This document shows, in pieces, positions 16,053 to 23,368 of a stretch of DNA of 39,939 nt. The translations under genes and the position numbers were made by a program. The notes beneath the pieces were generated by a model. The model saw only the letters and a list, made by a program, of their open reading frames with translations. It was not told where the DNA came from and did not search any database. The stretch's first letter is position 1. Every line of letters starts with the position of its first letter. Source of the stretch: a virus; the IMG/VR virus record IMGVR_UViG_3300035698_010463, positions 1 through 39,939 of that record. One strand, written 5' to 3'.

Positions 16053-16946
16053 ATGAAAGAGATAGGAGTAGTAATAAATGCAGATACTAGGCCTGGTTAT
16101 TTAGATGCTGAAACATACTGTAGTAAAATAGGAGGTATGGGTGCTAATGGAGCAAGGTCTGTAGATTTTATGGTAGCTAATGTTGTGAATAAAATCCAGT
16201 TTTTTAGAGGATATGATATAGAGGTAACACTTTATATCGATTTTCATACTGCTTTAAATAAACAGGTGGTTGATATTTTTGGCAAGTTTTTGAATGAAGG
16301 TTATGTAGATAATTTAATAATTGCAAAACATACAGATACCTTTAAAGGAAAAAAAATTAGACAATGGCAAGATATAAATTATCTACATGCTTTGACGATG
16401 TCTAAGAGTAAGTATTTGGTTCATTTTGATGCGGATGCTTCTGCTTACAGAAGAGATGATTGTGATATTATCGAGAGATTTAAAAACTGGGTAGATTCAG
16501 GAGAGTATACATATATTTCCTACCCTACAGCTTTTAGTCCTAATGAAGGGGATGTTCCTGGAGAAAATGCTTATCCTAATCCTGGACAAGAAGATAGACC
16601 TGATTATCTTTGGGCTTCAACCAGATTTTTCTTTACCAAAAGAGAGTTTTTAAATTACAATAAATTTGTAGATCTTCTGGATGATAATTATTGGAAAGAA
16701 GCTCATGATGGTAAAGTTTATAGATATCCTAATGTAACAGAGCAGATATTAGGATTTATGGCAGGTTCTGGAGGAGTAATGTATGCCCCTAAAAATGTGC
16801 AGGAGTATATGATATTTTGTTGGCATACATATCATCAAGGAACAATAGATAAACTAGCTCCTTTAGATTACGATAGTGTTCTTAAATATGTAGAAGAAAC
16901 AGGAGGGGTTTGTCCTCCCTGCGATGTTAATGAAAAGAGGTTATAA
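16053..16946 (+). CDS. GT-A glycosyltransferase, 297 aa
   Basis: A DxD motif, HFDADAS (D126, D128), sits after a GT-A-like beta strand. N-terminal MKEIGVVINADTRPG and the conserved segment around EQILGFM are typical of family-2-type transferases with unusual N-termini. It has no signal peptide or membrane anchor, so it would act in the cytoplasm. The start ATG at 16053 lies 10 bases after the previous stop with no strong ribosome binding site. The end overlaps the next gene as TAATG. The acceptor is unknown. Confidence 0.75.
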   Translation: MKEIGVVINADTRPGYLDAETYCSKIGGMGANGARSVDFMVANVVNKIQFFRGYDIEVTLYIDFHTALNKQVVDIFGKFLNEGYVDNLIIAKHTDTFKGKKIRQWQDINYLHALTMSKSKYLVHFDADASAYRRDDCDIIERFKNWVDSGEYTYISYPTAFSPNEGDVPGENAYPNPGQEDRPDYLWASTRFFFTKREFLNYNKFVDLLDDNYWKEAHDGKVYRYPNVTEQILGFMAGSGGVMYAPKNVQEYMIFCWHTYHQGTIDKLAPLDYDSVLKYVEETGGVCPPCDVNEKRL

Positions 16947-17527
16947 TGAAACCTGAAAAAATAAATGGTAAAAATTATGTAGAGCTGTTGTCTTATGGAG
17001 AAGTACATCCTGTAGGGCTTTCTGTTGTAGAAGCTGAAAAACATTTTAGGTGTAAATCTTCTCCCTTGCATGTATTGGAAGTTGGGGTATTAAGAGGACA
17101 TAATGCAGAGGCTATAAATAAATATTTGAGTCCTAATCTTTTAGTTTTAGTCGATCCTTGGGGTTTTTGTAAAGAAACTCATGCTAATAATTGGGTGGAT
17201 ACATGGTTTAGAATACAAAATGATGAGAATATCGTAGTTGTAAAAGCTAAATCAGAAGTAGCTTCCAAGATAATTTCTTTAAATTTTGACTTTATCTACA
17301 TAGACGGAGATCATATAGGTGGAGACCTTTCACACGGAACAGAAGAGGAAGGGATAAGAAAAGATATTAAATTATGGTTGCCTAGAGTCAATGAAGGTGG
17401 TATATTAGCAGGACATGATTACAATTATGATAATATTAAATTAGAAGTGGATACAGTTTTTGGGGGTAGAGTACATTGTTCCCCTCTAATAGAAAACGGA
17501 TCTCAAGAGTGGTGGGTATATGTTTAA
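16946..17527 (+). CDS. Methyltransferase, Methyltransf_24-like, 193 aa
   Basis: The SAM-binding motif ExGxxxG is E45-V-G47-VLR-G51 (VLEVGVLRGHN). The catalytic region reads FDFIYIDGDHIGGD and later GGILAGHDYNYD, the family's Asp/His pattern. The N-terminus (residues 1-40) has no clear domain. The ATG overlaps the preceding stop (TAATG). Together with the 18259 and 20012 genes it forms a paralogous methyltransferase set in this cassette. Confidence 0.8.
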   Translation: MKPEKINGKNYVELLSYGEVHPVGLSVVEAEKHFRCKSSPLHVLEVGVLRGHNAEAINKYLSPNLLVLVDPWGFCKETHANNWVDTWFRIQNDENIVVVKAKSEVASKIISLNFDFIYIDGDHIGGDLSHGTEEEGIRKDIKLWLPRVNEGGILAGHDYNYDNIKLEVDTVFGGRVHCSPLIENGSQEWWVYV

Positions 17528-17548
17528 CAATCTTTTAAGGAGAATATT

Positions 17549-18259
17549 ATGATTTTTAATGAAGTAGCAAGTAATAATTTATTTGATGAGAAGCTTCAAG
17601 GCGAGAGAAACAAGGTACAAACTTGGATTAAAGAAAATAATCTGAGAACGATAGATATAGGAGGGGCAATGGGAGGCTGGGCAGAACCTAACGTTCACGC
17701 TTATTTAGATTGTAATGCCACCTCTTATTTAAGTAATAACTCGGATGCTCTTTTGTTTGACGGTAATATAAGTGATCCTGAAGGGTATATTTCTGTTTTA
17801 AATCATTTAGATGAATACGGGAAATTCGATTTTGCTATATGTACCCAAACACTTGAAGATATAAGGAACCCCTCCTTTGTTTTAGATATGTTGCCCAAAA
17901 TAGCTAAAGAAGGATATATTGATGTACCTTCTAAATATCATGAATTTAGACTTGCAGAAGTTCCCGATACTCTTGAGGAGTGGGGATTGACAGACTATAA
18001 TAGAGGATATACAGGACATCGTTGGGTAATGAATATGGTAAAAGGTGTGTTTGAAATGTATCCTAAATTACCTTTTATTTATAATATAAAGGAGTTGGAT
18101 TGGCTAAAATCGCAAGATCCAGAACCTCTTGAAAAAGCTATGTTGTGTTTTTGGTGGAAAGATAGTATTCCCTGGAGAATAGTTGGAGATGACTTTTTAG
18201 GACCTAATCCTCCTTCTGTTTATAAAATGTATGCTAATGGCTTAAAGAGGGGGCTATAA
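17549..18259 (+). CDS. SAM-dependent methyltransferase, 236 aa (paralogue of 15386-16042)
   Basis: Motif I is TIDIGGAMGGW (D36, G38). The middle block FDFAICTQTLEDIRNPS, then YIDVPSKYHEFRL and HRWVMNMVKG, with YPKLPFI downstream, matches the 15386 gene position for position. The conserved end FWWKDSIPW is also shared. It begins after a 21-nt gap with AAGGAG and a CAATCTTTTAAGGAG leader. It ends in an ATG overlap with the next, broken gene. Whether the two copies act on different substrates is unknown. Confidence 0.8.
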   Translation: MIFNEVASNNLFDEKLQGERNKVQTWIKENNLRTIDIGGAMGGWAEPNVHAYLDCNATSYLSNNSDALLFDGNISDPEGYISVLNHLDEYGKFDFAICTQTLEDIRNPSFVLDMLPKIAKEGYIDVPSKYHEFRLAEVPDTLEEWGLTDYNRGYTGHRWVMNMVKGVFEMYPKLPFIYNIKELDWLKSQDPEPLEKAMLCFWWKDSIPWRIVGDDFLGPNPPSVYKMYANGLKRGL

Positions 18260-18783
18260 TGAAACTTTGGAGAGATGTAGAAGGCTGGTTTAGTTTACAG
18301 GAAGGAAGAAAGCTTTAAGAGTTAGCAAAAGGCAAAATTTGTGTGGAGGTGGGTTCTTACAAAGGTAGATCTACTGTAGCTTTGGCGGAAGTAGCAGAGC
18401 ATGTTCATGCAGTAGATTATTTTAGATCTCATATAAATGGTCAATGCCAGGAAGAGAATTTTACTACATTAAAAGAGTTTAAAGAGAATACTCAAGGAGG
18501 ACCTATAACAATATGGATAGGTTCTTCTTTACATGCATGTAGAAATTTTGATGATAATAGTATAGATTTAGTTTTTATAGATGGATTACATACATACGAA
18601 GCTGTTTTATCAGATATTATTTCTTGGTGGGAAAAGGTAAAAATGGGAGGTGCATATTGTTTTCACGATAGTGATGTTCCTGGAGTACATAGAGCAATAC
18701 ATACAATTTTTAAAAAAGTTGAAGGAAGAGCTAGTGGGTTAACCTATGTTACAAAACAATTTCCAGATATTTGGAATAGATAG
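18259..18783 (+). pseudogene. Methyltransferase with in-frame TAA at codon 20
   Basis: ATG 18259 overlaps the preceding stop and opens MKLWRDVEGWFSLQEGRKL, then a TAA at 18316-18318. The same frame continues as ELAKGKICVEVGSYKGRST with the SAM motif (EVGSYKG), then VFIDGLHTYE and CFHDSDVPG. The whole reads as one Methyltransf_24-like protein of 173 aa plus the internal stop. Related proteins usually have an aromatic residue, often Tyr, at the stop position, so one base change (TAT/TAC to TAA) would explain it. A GTG at 18343 could restart a 146-aa fragment lacking the N-terminus. Nonsense mutation, sequencing error or readthrough are all possible. Confidence 0.75.
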
Positions 18784-18791
18784 GAAATATT

Positions 18792-20015
18792 ATGAATAAA
18801 TCTGATATAACATTAATTTTTCCAAGTAGCCCGTTTCTTTTGAATCAGGTTATGTTTCCTCCTTTAGGGATAATGTATTTAAGTGCCTTTTTAAAAAAAT
18901 GTGGAATGGATGTTCAATGTTTGGATATGGCTTTAGGACATAAACCTGAAGATACAAAGGCAGATATAATAGGGTTATCTTTTACTACACCTCAAAGAGA
19001 CGAAGCTTTTAAATTAGCAAAATATTATAAGAGTATGGGAAAGACAGTTATCGCTGGAGGACCTCATCCTACACATATGCCTGAAGAGTGCTTAGAGAAC
19101 GGTATAGACTTTGCTATTCCAGGCTACGGAGAAGTTCCTTTGTTTAATACAATTAAGCAGATACAAGGAGAGAATACAAGGATGACTACAGGAGATATTC
19201 ATATAGATGCTCTCCCTTTTCCGGATAGAGAATGTCTACCTATTTTTGATTACTTTCAAGAGATAGATGGAAAAATATCTACACCTTTAATAGCTTCACG
19301 AGGCTGTCCTTACGGATGTTCCTTTTGTAGCAAGGTGAGTCCTAAGTTTAGTATTCAATCTGCAAAGAGAACTCTGGAAGAAATAGAGTATTTAAACAGC
19401 ACATATGGTTTTGAATCCTTTTCAATTTATGATGATACTATAGCTGTAGACAAAGACAGATTAAAAATAATGGCAGAGTCTTTAGAAAGTAATGGAAAAG
19501 GCTATAAGTTTAGATGTTTTTGTAGAGCAGATCTTTTAAATGATATAGAAGTTTGCGAGTATTTAGCAAGAATGGGAGTCTTAGATGTAGGTATAGGTAT
19601 TGAGAGTGGTTCAGATTATATCCTTAAAAAGAATATGAAAAGAAGTACAGTAGATATTAACACCCTTGCTATTAAGAATTTACAGAAAGTAGGTATTAGA
19701 GCAAAGGCTTTCTTAATTGTAGGTTTACCGGGAGAAAATGAAGATACAGTAAATGAAACTAAAAGTTGGATAGAAACAGTTAAACCCGACGATATAGCTT
19801 TGTCTGTATTTCAACCATTACCTGGATCTGACATTTTTAAAAGCCCTGAAAAATATGATATAGAATTTAAGTATAATGGTAATCCTATGTGGTACAGAGG
19901 TACTCCTGGAGAGTACAAACCGTCTACAAGAACTAAAGAGTTATCAACGGAAAGAATTATTCAATTAAGAGATAATTTAGAGAACGATTACAAAAGGAAG
20001 GAGCTACTTCAATGA
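18792..20015 (+). CDS. B12-binding-type radical SAM enzyme, 407 aa
   Basis: Residues about 5-130 form a cobalamin-binding-like Rossmann domain (start TLIFPSSPF, PPLGIMYLSAFLKK, IIGLSFTTPQRDE, VIAGGPHPTHMP). The classical DxHxxG cobalamin motif is not evident, so B12 use is uncertain. The radical SAM domain carries the CxxxCxxC iron-sulfur motif at C172, C176 and C179 (GCPYGCSFC). Later landmarks are GIGIESGSDYILK and FLIVGLPGENEDT. The class B/BchE-like architecture usually performs methylations or radical rearrangements on unreactive carbons. It lies in the glycan cassette, 4-bp overlap with the next gene. The substrate is unknown. A radical SAM gene among virion structural genes is unusual. 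Confidence 0.85.
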   Translation: MNKSDITLIFPSSPFLLNQVMFPPLGIMYLSAFLKKCGMDVQCLDMALGHKPEDTKADIIGLSFTTPQRDEAFKLAKYYKSMGKTVIAGGPHPTHMPEECLENGIDFAIPGYGEVPLFNTIKQIQGENTRMTTGDIHIDALPFPDRECLPIFDYFQEIDGKISTPLIASRGCPYGCSFCSKVSPKFSIQSAKRTLEEIEYLNSTYGFESFSIYDDTIAVDKDRLKIMAESLESNGKGYKFRCFCRADLLNDIEVCEYLARMGVLDVGIGIESGSDYILKKNMKRSTVDINTLAIKNLQKVGIRAKAFLIVGLPGENEDTVNETKSWIETVKPDDIALSVFQPLPGSDIFKSPEKYDIEFKYNGNPMWYRGTPGEYKPSTRTKELSTERIIQLRDNLENDYKRKELLQ

Positions 20016-20398
20016 GTACTCGAAATGATTTAGTTAGAAAACACTATACTCAAATACCAGGAGAAATTTCTGAGGTAGAAATTAATAAATTGAGAGATAT
20101 GGCCAGAGGTAAAGTTTGTTTGGAAATAAACGGACAGTTAGGAAAAGAAACTGTTATTTTGGCTCAAACTGCAAGGAAGGTTGTGGTTGTTGTATCTGAA
20201 GATAACATAGATGCTTTAAGAGAAAACATTAAAGGGTACGGTAATATTGAAATATATATAGGTGATATATATGAAACCGCAGCAGGTTTACAATCTGAAT
20301 TTTTTGATTTAATTTATGCAGATAATTATAAGCAAGCAGATTATTTTGCATCTAAGCTTAAAAAAGACGGAGTTCTTATAGCAAGGGGTGTAATATGA
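20012..20398 (+). CDS. Degenerate methyltransferase-like protein, 128 aa
   Basis: The protein begins by ATGA overlap with the radical SAM gene and has AAGGAAGGAG upstream. GKVCLEINGQLGKE corresponds to the SAM motif of the 18259 paralogue (GKICVEVGSYKGRST), but the first Gly of ExGxxxG is Asn (E-I-N). FFDLIYADNYK replaces the usual acidic motif. It is short compared with the family and ends where the other copies continue. It may be inactive, a regulatory subunit of another methyltransferase, or a partial duplicate under decay. Confidence 0.6.
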   Translation: MSTRNDLVRKHYTQIPGEISEVEINKLRDMARGKVCLEINGQLGKETVILAQTARKVVVVVSEDNIDALRENIKGYGNIEIYIGDIYETAAGLQSEFFDLIYADNYKQADYFASKLKKDGVLIARGVI

Positions 20399-20790
20399 AA
20401 TTAAGAGTATTTGTAGTAGATGCTTATAGTTCTAAGTCTGATGTTTTAAAAACTGTAGAGTCTTTTAAAGGAAGAGTAGACGATTTTCAATTTGTAGATA
20501 GCTTGTTCGAAATTAATTTTACGGATAAGTATGAGGAAGGGTGGTTCGGAGTAATCTACAATAATGAAAAAATTACAGAAGAGTTGGTAGAAGCTTTACC
20601 AAAGTTTTTTGAATTTACGGAAGCTGATGTGTTAGTAGCATATAAAAGAGAGAATAAAGAAGAACCTAAAGTTTCAAGATCTCCTAGATTTTTTAGAGGA
20701 GATATACCTTTAAGTATAGAATGTTTAATGCCTGAGGATGAAACATTAGATCATCAAATAATGTTGGACGGATGGATTGAAGAACAATGA
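20395..20790 (+). CDS. Hypothetical cassette protein, 131 aa
   Basis: It starts by ATGA overlap with the preceding gene and ends by ATGA overlap with the tail-completion gene, so it is the last gene of the cassette. The N-terminal half (LRVFVVDAYSSKSDVLKTV) resembles a GT-A-like alpha/beta start, but no DxD metal motif is visible. The C-terminal part is acidic with RSPRFFRGDIPLS. It could be a truncated glycosyltransferase or an accessory subunit. No family is recognised. Confidence 0.5.
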   Translation: MKLRVFVVDAYSSKSDVLKTVESFKGRVDDFQFVDSLFEINFTDKYEEGWFGVIYNNEKITEELVEALPKFFEFTEADVLVAYKRENKEEPKVSRSPRFFRGDIPLSIECLMPEDETLDHQIMLDGWIEEQ

Positions 20791-21290
20791 TACAAATAAA
20801 GTTTAATTCCAAACATAGAAAAAGGTTGTATGATACTATAAGAAAAGTGTATAATGGAGCTAAAGTTGAATCAGAAAAATTGAATCAGAGATGTGCTATA
20901 AGGTACAGTTACAAGGTAAGAAGTAATTTAATGTCTCAGAAGTATGGAGGAAGTTATATACCTTTAAGTAAGCACTATGTTAGGAAGAAAGTAAATGTGG
21001 GAGCACCTGCAGGGTTTTGGAGATATTCAGATACTTTGCAATCTTCTATTACAGTTTTCAGAGTTATTATGGCAGACGGCTCGGCTTGGGCTGGAGGGGT
21101 TCCACCAGAAACCTATAATGAAAAGGGTGACGATGTAACTATGTATGGTTTAATATTAGAAGGCATGATCGCAAGTCCTAAAATACCAGCTAGACCTTTG
21201 TTTACACCTACATTACAAGATTTTAAAAAGCAGGAATATAAAGAGGAAGTCAATCGTACTATACGAAACCTTAGAAAGTATTGGAGATAA
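20787..21290 (+). CDS. HK97 gp10-like tail completion protein, 167 aa
   Basis: This size and composition match the HK97 gp10 family: a basic helical N-terminus, a central GGSYIPLSKHYV region and the closing PARPLFTPTL motif followed by a helical, basic tail. These proteins sit at the neck or tail terminus and help join head and tail. It begins in ATGA overlap with the glycan cassette, so the cassette is embedded within the neck module rather than beside it. Confidence 0.7.
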   Translation: MIQIKFNSKHRKRLYDTIRKVYNGAKVESEKLNQRCAIRYSYKVRSNLMSQKYGGSYIPLSKHYVRKKVNVGAPAGFWRYSDTLQSSITVFRVIMADGSAWAGGVPPETYNEKGDDVTMYGLILEGMIASPKIPARPLFTPTLQDFKKQEYKEEVNRTIRNLRKYWR

Positions 21291-21292
21291 AC

Positions 21293-21697
21293 ATGAAAAA
21301 TCTAAGTACTAAAGAGGATTGGGAAAACTTAACACCTAAAGAATTAGTAAGTATTATAGATCAGAATTACTACGAAGCTAAAAGAAGGAAATTATCAAGA
21401 TATGACGGCGGTTGGGGGTTGTGGTCAACTGCTATGAATATAGAAACCAGAAAAAGGGGTAAAGTAGCAGAAGGAGAGGAAAGAGGAAATCTTGTTTTAG
21501 TATTTAATTATTGGATTATTAAGTCTATTATACTAGAATGTTACAAAAGAAGCGGGCTAATAAATAGAATGAATATCAAAAGATACAGTAAGGATGCTAT
21601 GAAGATTAAGGATATAATTGTAAACGGAAAAGAACCACCTTTGTTTAATGAATCTTTTGATACTGTTGTTCAAAAACTTTTAAAGGTGTCAGAATAA
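21293..21697 (+). CDS. Hypothetical protein, 134 aa
   Basis: The longest frame begins at 21281, but the ATG at 21293 has GGAG (21283-21286) 6 nt upstream and is preferred. The protein is basic and helical, with a Trp-rich stretch (YDGGWGLWSTAM). No family is recognised. It is positioned among neck and tail-completion genes, so a structural or assembly role is possible. Confidence 0.5.
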   Translation: MKNLSTKEDWENLTPKELVSIIDQNYYEAKRRKLSRYDGGWGLWSTAMNIETRKRGKVAEGEERGNLVLVFNYWIIKSIILECYKRSGLINRMNIKRYSKDAMKIKDIIVNGKEPPLFNESFDTVVQKLLKVSE

Positions 21698-21894
21698 TGG
21701 GTATAGTAATAGAAGATATTCTTGCAAAAGATATTCACATTACTTTAACTATTCCTCTTAGGGAATTAATAAGTATAGAGAAATGTATTAATTTAAGTAC
21801 AGTGGATCTTCCAGATGAGGATGAAGATTTTATATACTTTAAAGAGGAGTTTCAGCCTTCTTTAGAGTCTATTATAAAGAAAGGCGGAGCATAA
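21697..21894 (+). CDS. Hypothetical small protein, 65 aa
   Basis: This acidic protein begins in a TAATG overlap with the previous gene and ends in a TAATG overlap with the next. It has a short hydrophobic N-terminal stretch (VIEDILAKDIHITLTIPL) and an acidic centre (DLPDEDED). Function is unknown. Tight coupling to both neighbours argues it is real. Confidence 0.5.
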   Translation: MGIVIEDILAKDIHITLTIPLRELISIEKCINLSTVDLPDEDEDFIYFKEEFQPSLESIIKKGGA

Positions 21895-22337
21895 TGGGTT
21901 TAGATCCTACGGCAAGAGAATCAAATATAAGAGATAGTGTTAAGAAGTATTTTATAGATAACCTGAAAGGTAATCATGGAGTAGAGCTAATTTTTGATAC
22001 AAGTATGGCAAATCCTAATGTTAGGAACAAAACTTTAGATCAGTGGGTTTCTGTAAGAATAGGAGGAAGCGATAGAGATTTAGTATCAGACATGCTGTTA
22101 ACCTTTCATTGTTCTCAGAGGAAAGATAATGAGGAACATAAGTTATCTCAGTTAGTAGATAAAGTAGTCAATCTTTTGACTACAGGAATTCCTTTTTATC
22201 AAAGTAGTACTAACCCTTGGACTTCTATAGGTTACTTGTTAACATACGATATTATAATTTCCGAAACCTTTTCGGCACAAGATGAAACTAAATATAAGAT
22301 TATTAATGCTCCTATGAAATGGGCTACAAAATTATGA
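21894..22337 (+). CDS. Probable tail terminator-like protein, 147 aa
   Basis: The length, position just before the tail tube and fold pattern (helix at residues 8-22, beta-hairpins, DKVVNLLTTGIPF, closing SAQDETKYK) suit the phage tail terminator family (lambda gpU and relatives), which caps the tail tube and determines its length with the tape measure. No single motif proves it. The start overlaps the preceding stop and the stop overlaps a possible small ORF. Confidence 0.5.
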   Translation: MGLDPTARESNIRDSVKKYFIDNLKGNHGVELIFDTSMANPNVRNKTLDQWVSVRIGGSDRDLVSDMLLTFHCSQRKDNEEHKLSQLVDKVVNLLTTGIPFYQSSTNPWTSIGYLLTYDIIISETFSAQDETKYKIINAPMKWATKL

Positions 22338-22423
22338 AACACTTAGCACTAGAAATTAAATTCAATGTATTCTCCGAAGTAATTCAGTCTTTGTTTTACA
22401 TGGAGTTTTTATATATACTATAA
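22334..22423 (+). CDS. Possible 29-aa hydrophobic peptide
   Basis: ATGA overlap with the preceding stop (22334-22337) opens 29 codons, ending in TAA at 22421-22423. The C-terminus is hydrophobic (SLFYMEFLYIL). The frame ends inside the TATAAT of the promoter at 22395-22424, so part of its sequence is constrained by that promoter. No independent ribosome binding site is seen. Confidence 0.25.
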   Translation: MKHLALEIKFNVFSEVIQSLFYMEFLYIL

Positions 22424-22424
22424 T
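22395..22424 (+). promoter_or_regulatory. Internal promoter for the tail tube block
   Basis: TTTACA (22395-22400), an 18-bp spacer and a perfect TATAAT (22419-22424) precede the Com-like gene, with AGGAGGG (22427-22433) just downstream. It would separately drive tail genes within the late operon. The -35 differs at the third position from TTGACA. The distance from the -10 to the ribosome binding site is very short, so a leader of only a few nucleotides would result. Confidence 0.5.
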
Positions 22425-22438
22425 ATAGGAGGGCCATA

Positions 22439-22738
22439 ATGGAAAACAAAAAGATATTTTATTCTTGTAGTAAATGCGGAAAAAGGATGATTCAGAGACT
22501 AAGTAATGGTACTTGGAAATTTCTTTATGGGAAAAACCCAAAAAATTCTAGTAGACCCTACCCGCCTGTAGAAATGTATATTTTTGGTTCTTTAAAAATG
22601 AGATGTTTATCAAATAAATGTGGCATGATGAACACATTTAATTTTTTTCCTGGTCGCACTATGGATGAGGAAATAGCAATCGTGAATAACGAAATCTCCG
22701 GAAACACAAATACTAATAATAACGATAGAAAGGAATAG
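22439..22738 (+). CDS. Com-like zinc-ribbon protein, 99 aa
   Basis: The cysteines C10-SK-C13 and C56-LSNK-C61 flank a Lys/Arg-rich segment. This arrangement, with a short aromatic hydrophobic strand between, resembles the Mu Com family of small zinc-binding translational regulators (known to act on the mRNA of a downstream gene). It sits just before the tail tube gene with its own promoter and a strong ribosome binding site AGGAGGG. A regulatory role in tail-gene translation is plausible but inferred. The C-terminus is an Asn-rich tail. Confidence 0.55.
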   Translation: MENKKIFYSCSKCGKRMIQRLSNGTWKFLYGKNPKNSSRPYPPVEMYIFGSLKMRCLSNKCGMMNTFNFFPGRTMDEEIAIVNNEISGNTNTNNNDRKE

Positions 22739-22743
22739 AACTT

Positions 22744-23340
22744 ATGACTATTCGAAGTGGACCAACTACTAAAAATAGCGGTAGTGTAGTTATTGGTTTG
22801 ATGCAGATTCGCATTGGACCATCAGCCGCAAATATCGCTGAAACCGAAGCAGTTCTGGAAACAGGAGATTCCCTAGGTGCTATGGCTAGCACTAAATATA
22901 TGGGAAACGTAGACTGGTGGAAACTTGAATCAGGATATACCCTTCAGACAGATGCATTTTTTCCTATTAGGGAAGAGTCTGCCATTGAGTGTGCATTTCA
23001 GGAACAGAGTCCGTATAATATAGTACTTGCTCATGGACTTGATCCTAGTGGAGAATATCCTAATCAGTGGTCTGGAGAAATTAAACTTGGAGCTAGATCT
23101 GCACCTGAATATCTAAGATGTGAAGCTATTAGAACTTATCCTGATCAGACTCACAAAATGTACATTATTTACCCGAGATCTCAGATTACTTCTTCTGTAG
23201 AGATTGAAGATAGTAAAGAAGAAGGAGCGAGCACTCCTATTACAATCACTGCTACTCCTGCTGATAGTGGAGTAACAGGCGGAAACGTGGTCTGGGATAA
23301 TATGCCTCTTGGCAGAATTTACTGGGATCCGATAACTTAA
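22744..23340 (+). CDS. Major tail tube protein, 198 aa
   Basis: The length, position before the tail chaperone and beta-rich composition are those of the siphophage tube protein, which stacks as hexameric rings. Internal landmarks are STKYMGNVDWW, the GLDPSGEYPNQWSGEIKLG loop with two Ser-Gly-Glu tripeptides and a C-terminal beta stretch (ITITATPADSG). The start ATG 22744 has AAAGGAAT upstream. Confidence 0.75.
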   Translation: MTIRSGPTTKNSGSVVIGLMQIRIGPSAANIAETEAVLETGDSLGAMASTKYMGNVDWWKLESGYTLQTDAFFPIREESAIECAFQEQSPYNIVLAHGLDPSGEYPNQWSGEIKLGARSAPEYLRCEAIRTYPDQTHKMYIIYPRSQITSSVEIEDSKEEGASTPITITATPADSGVTGGNVVWDNMPLGRIYWDPIT

Positions 23341-23368
23341 TTATTAACAACTCTTTAAGGAGATAGAT

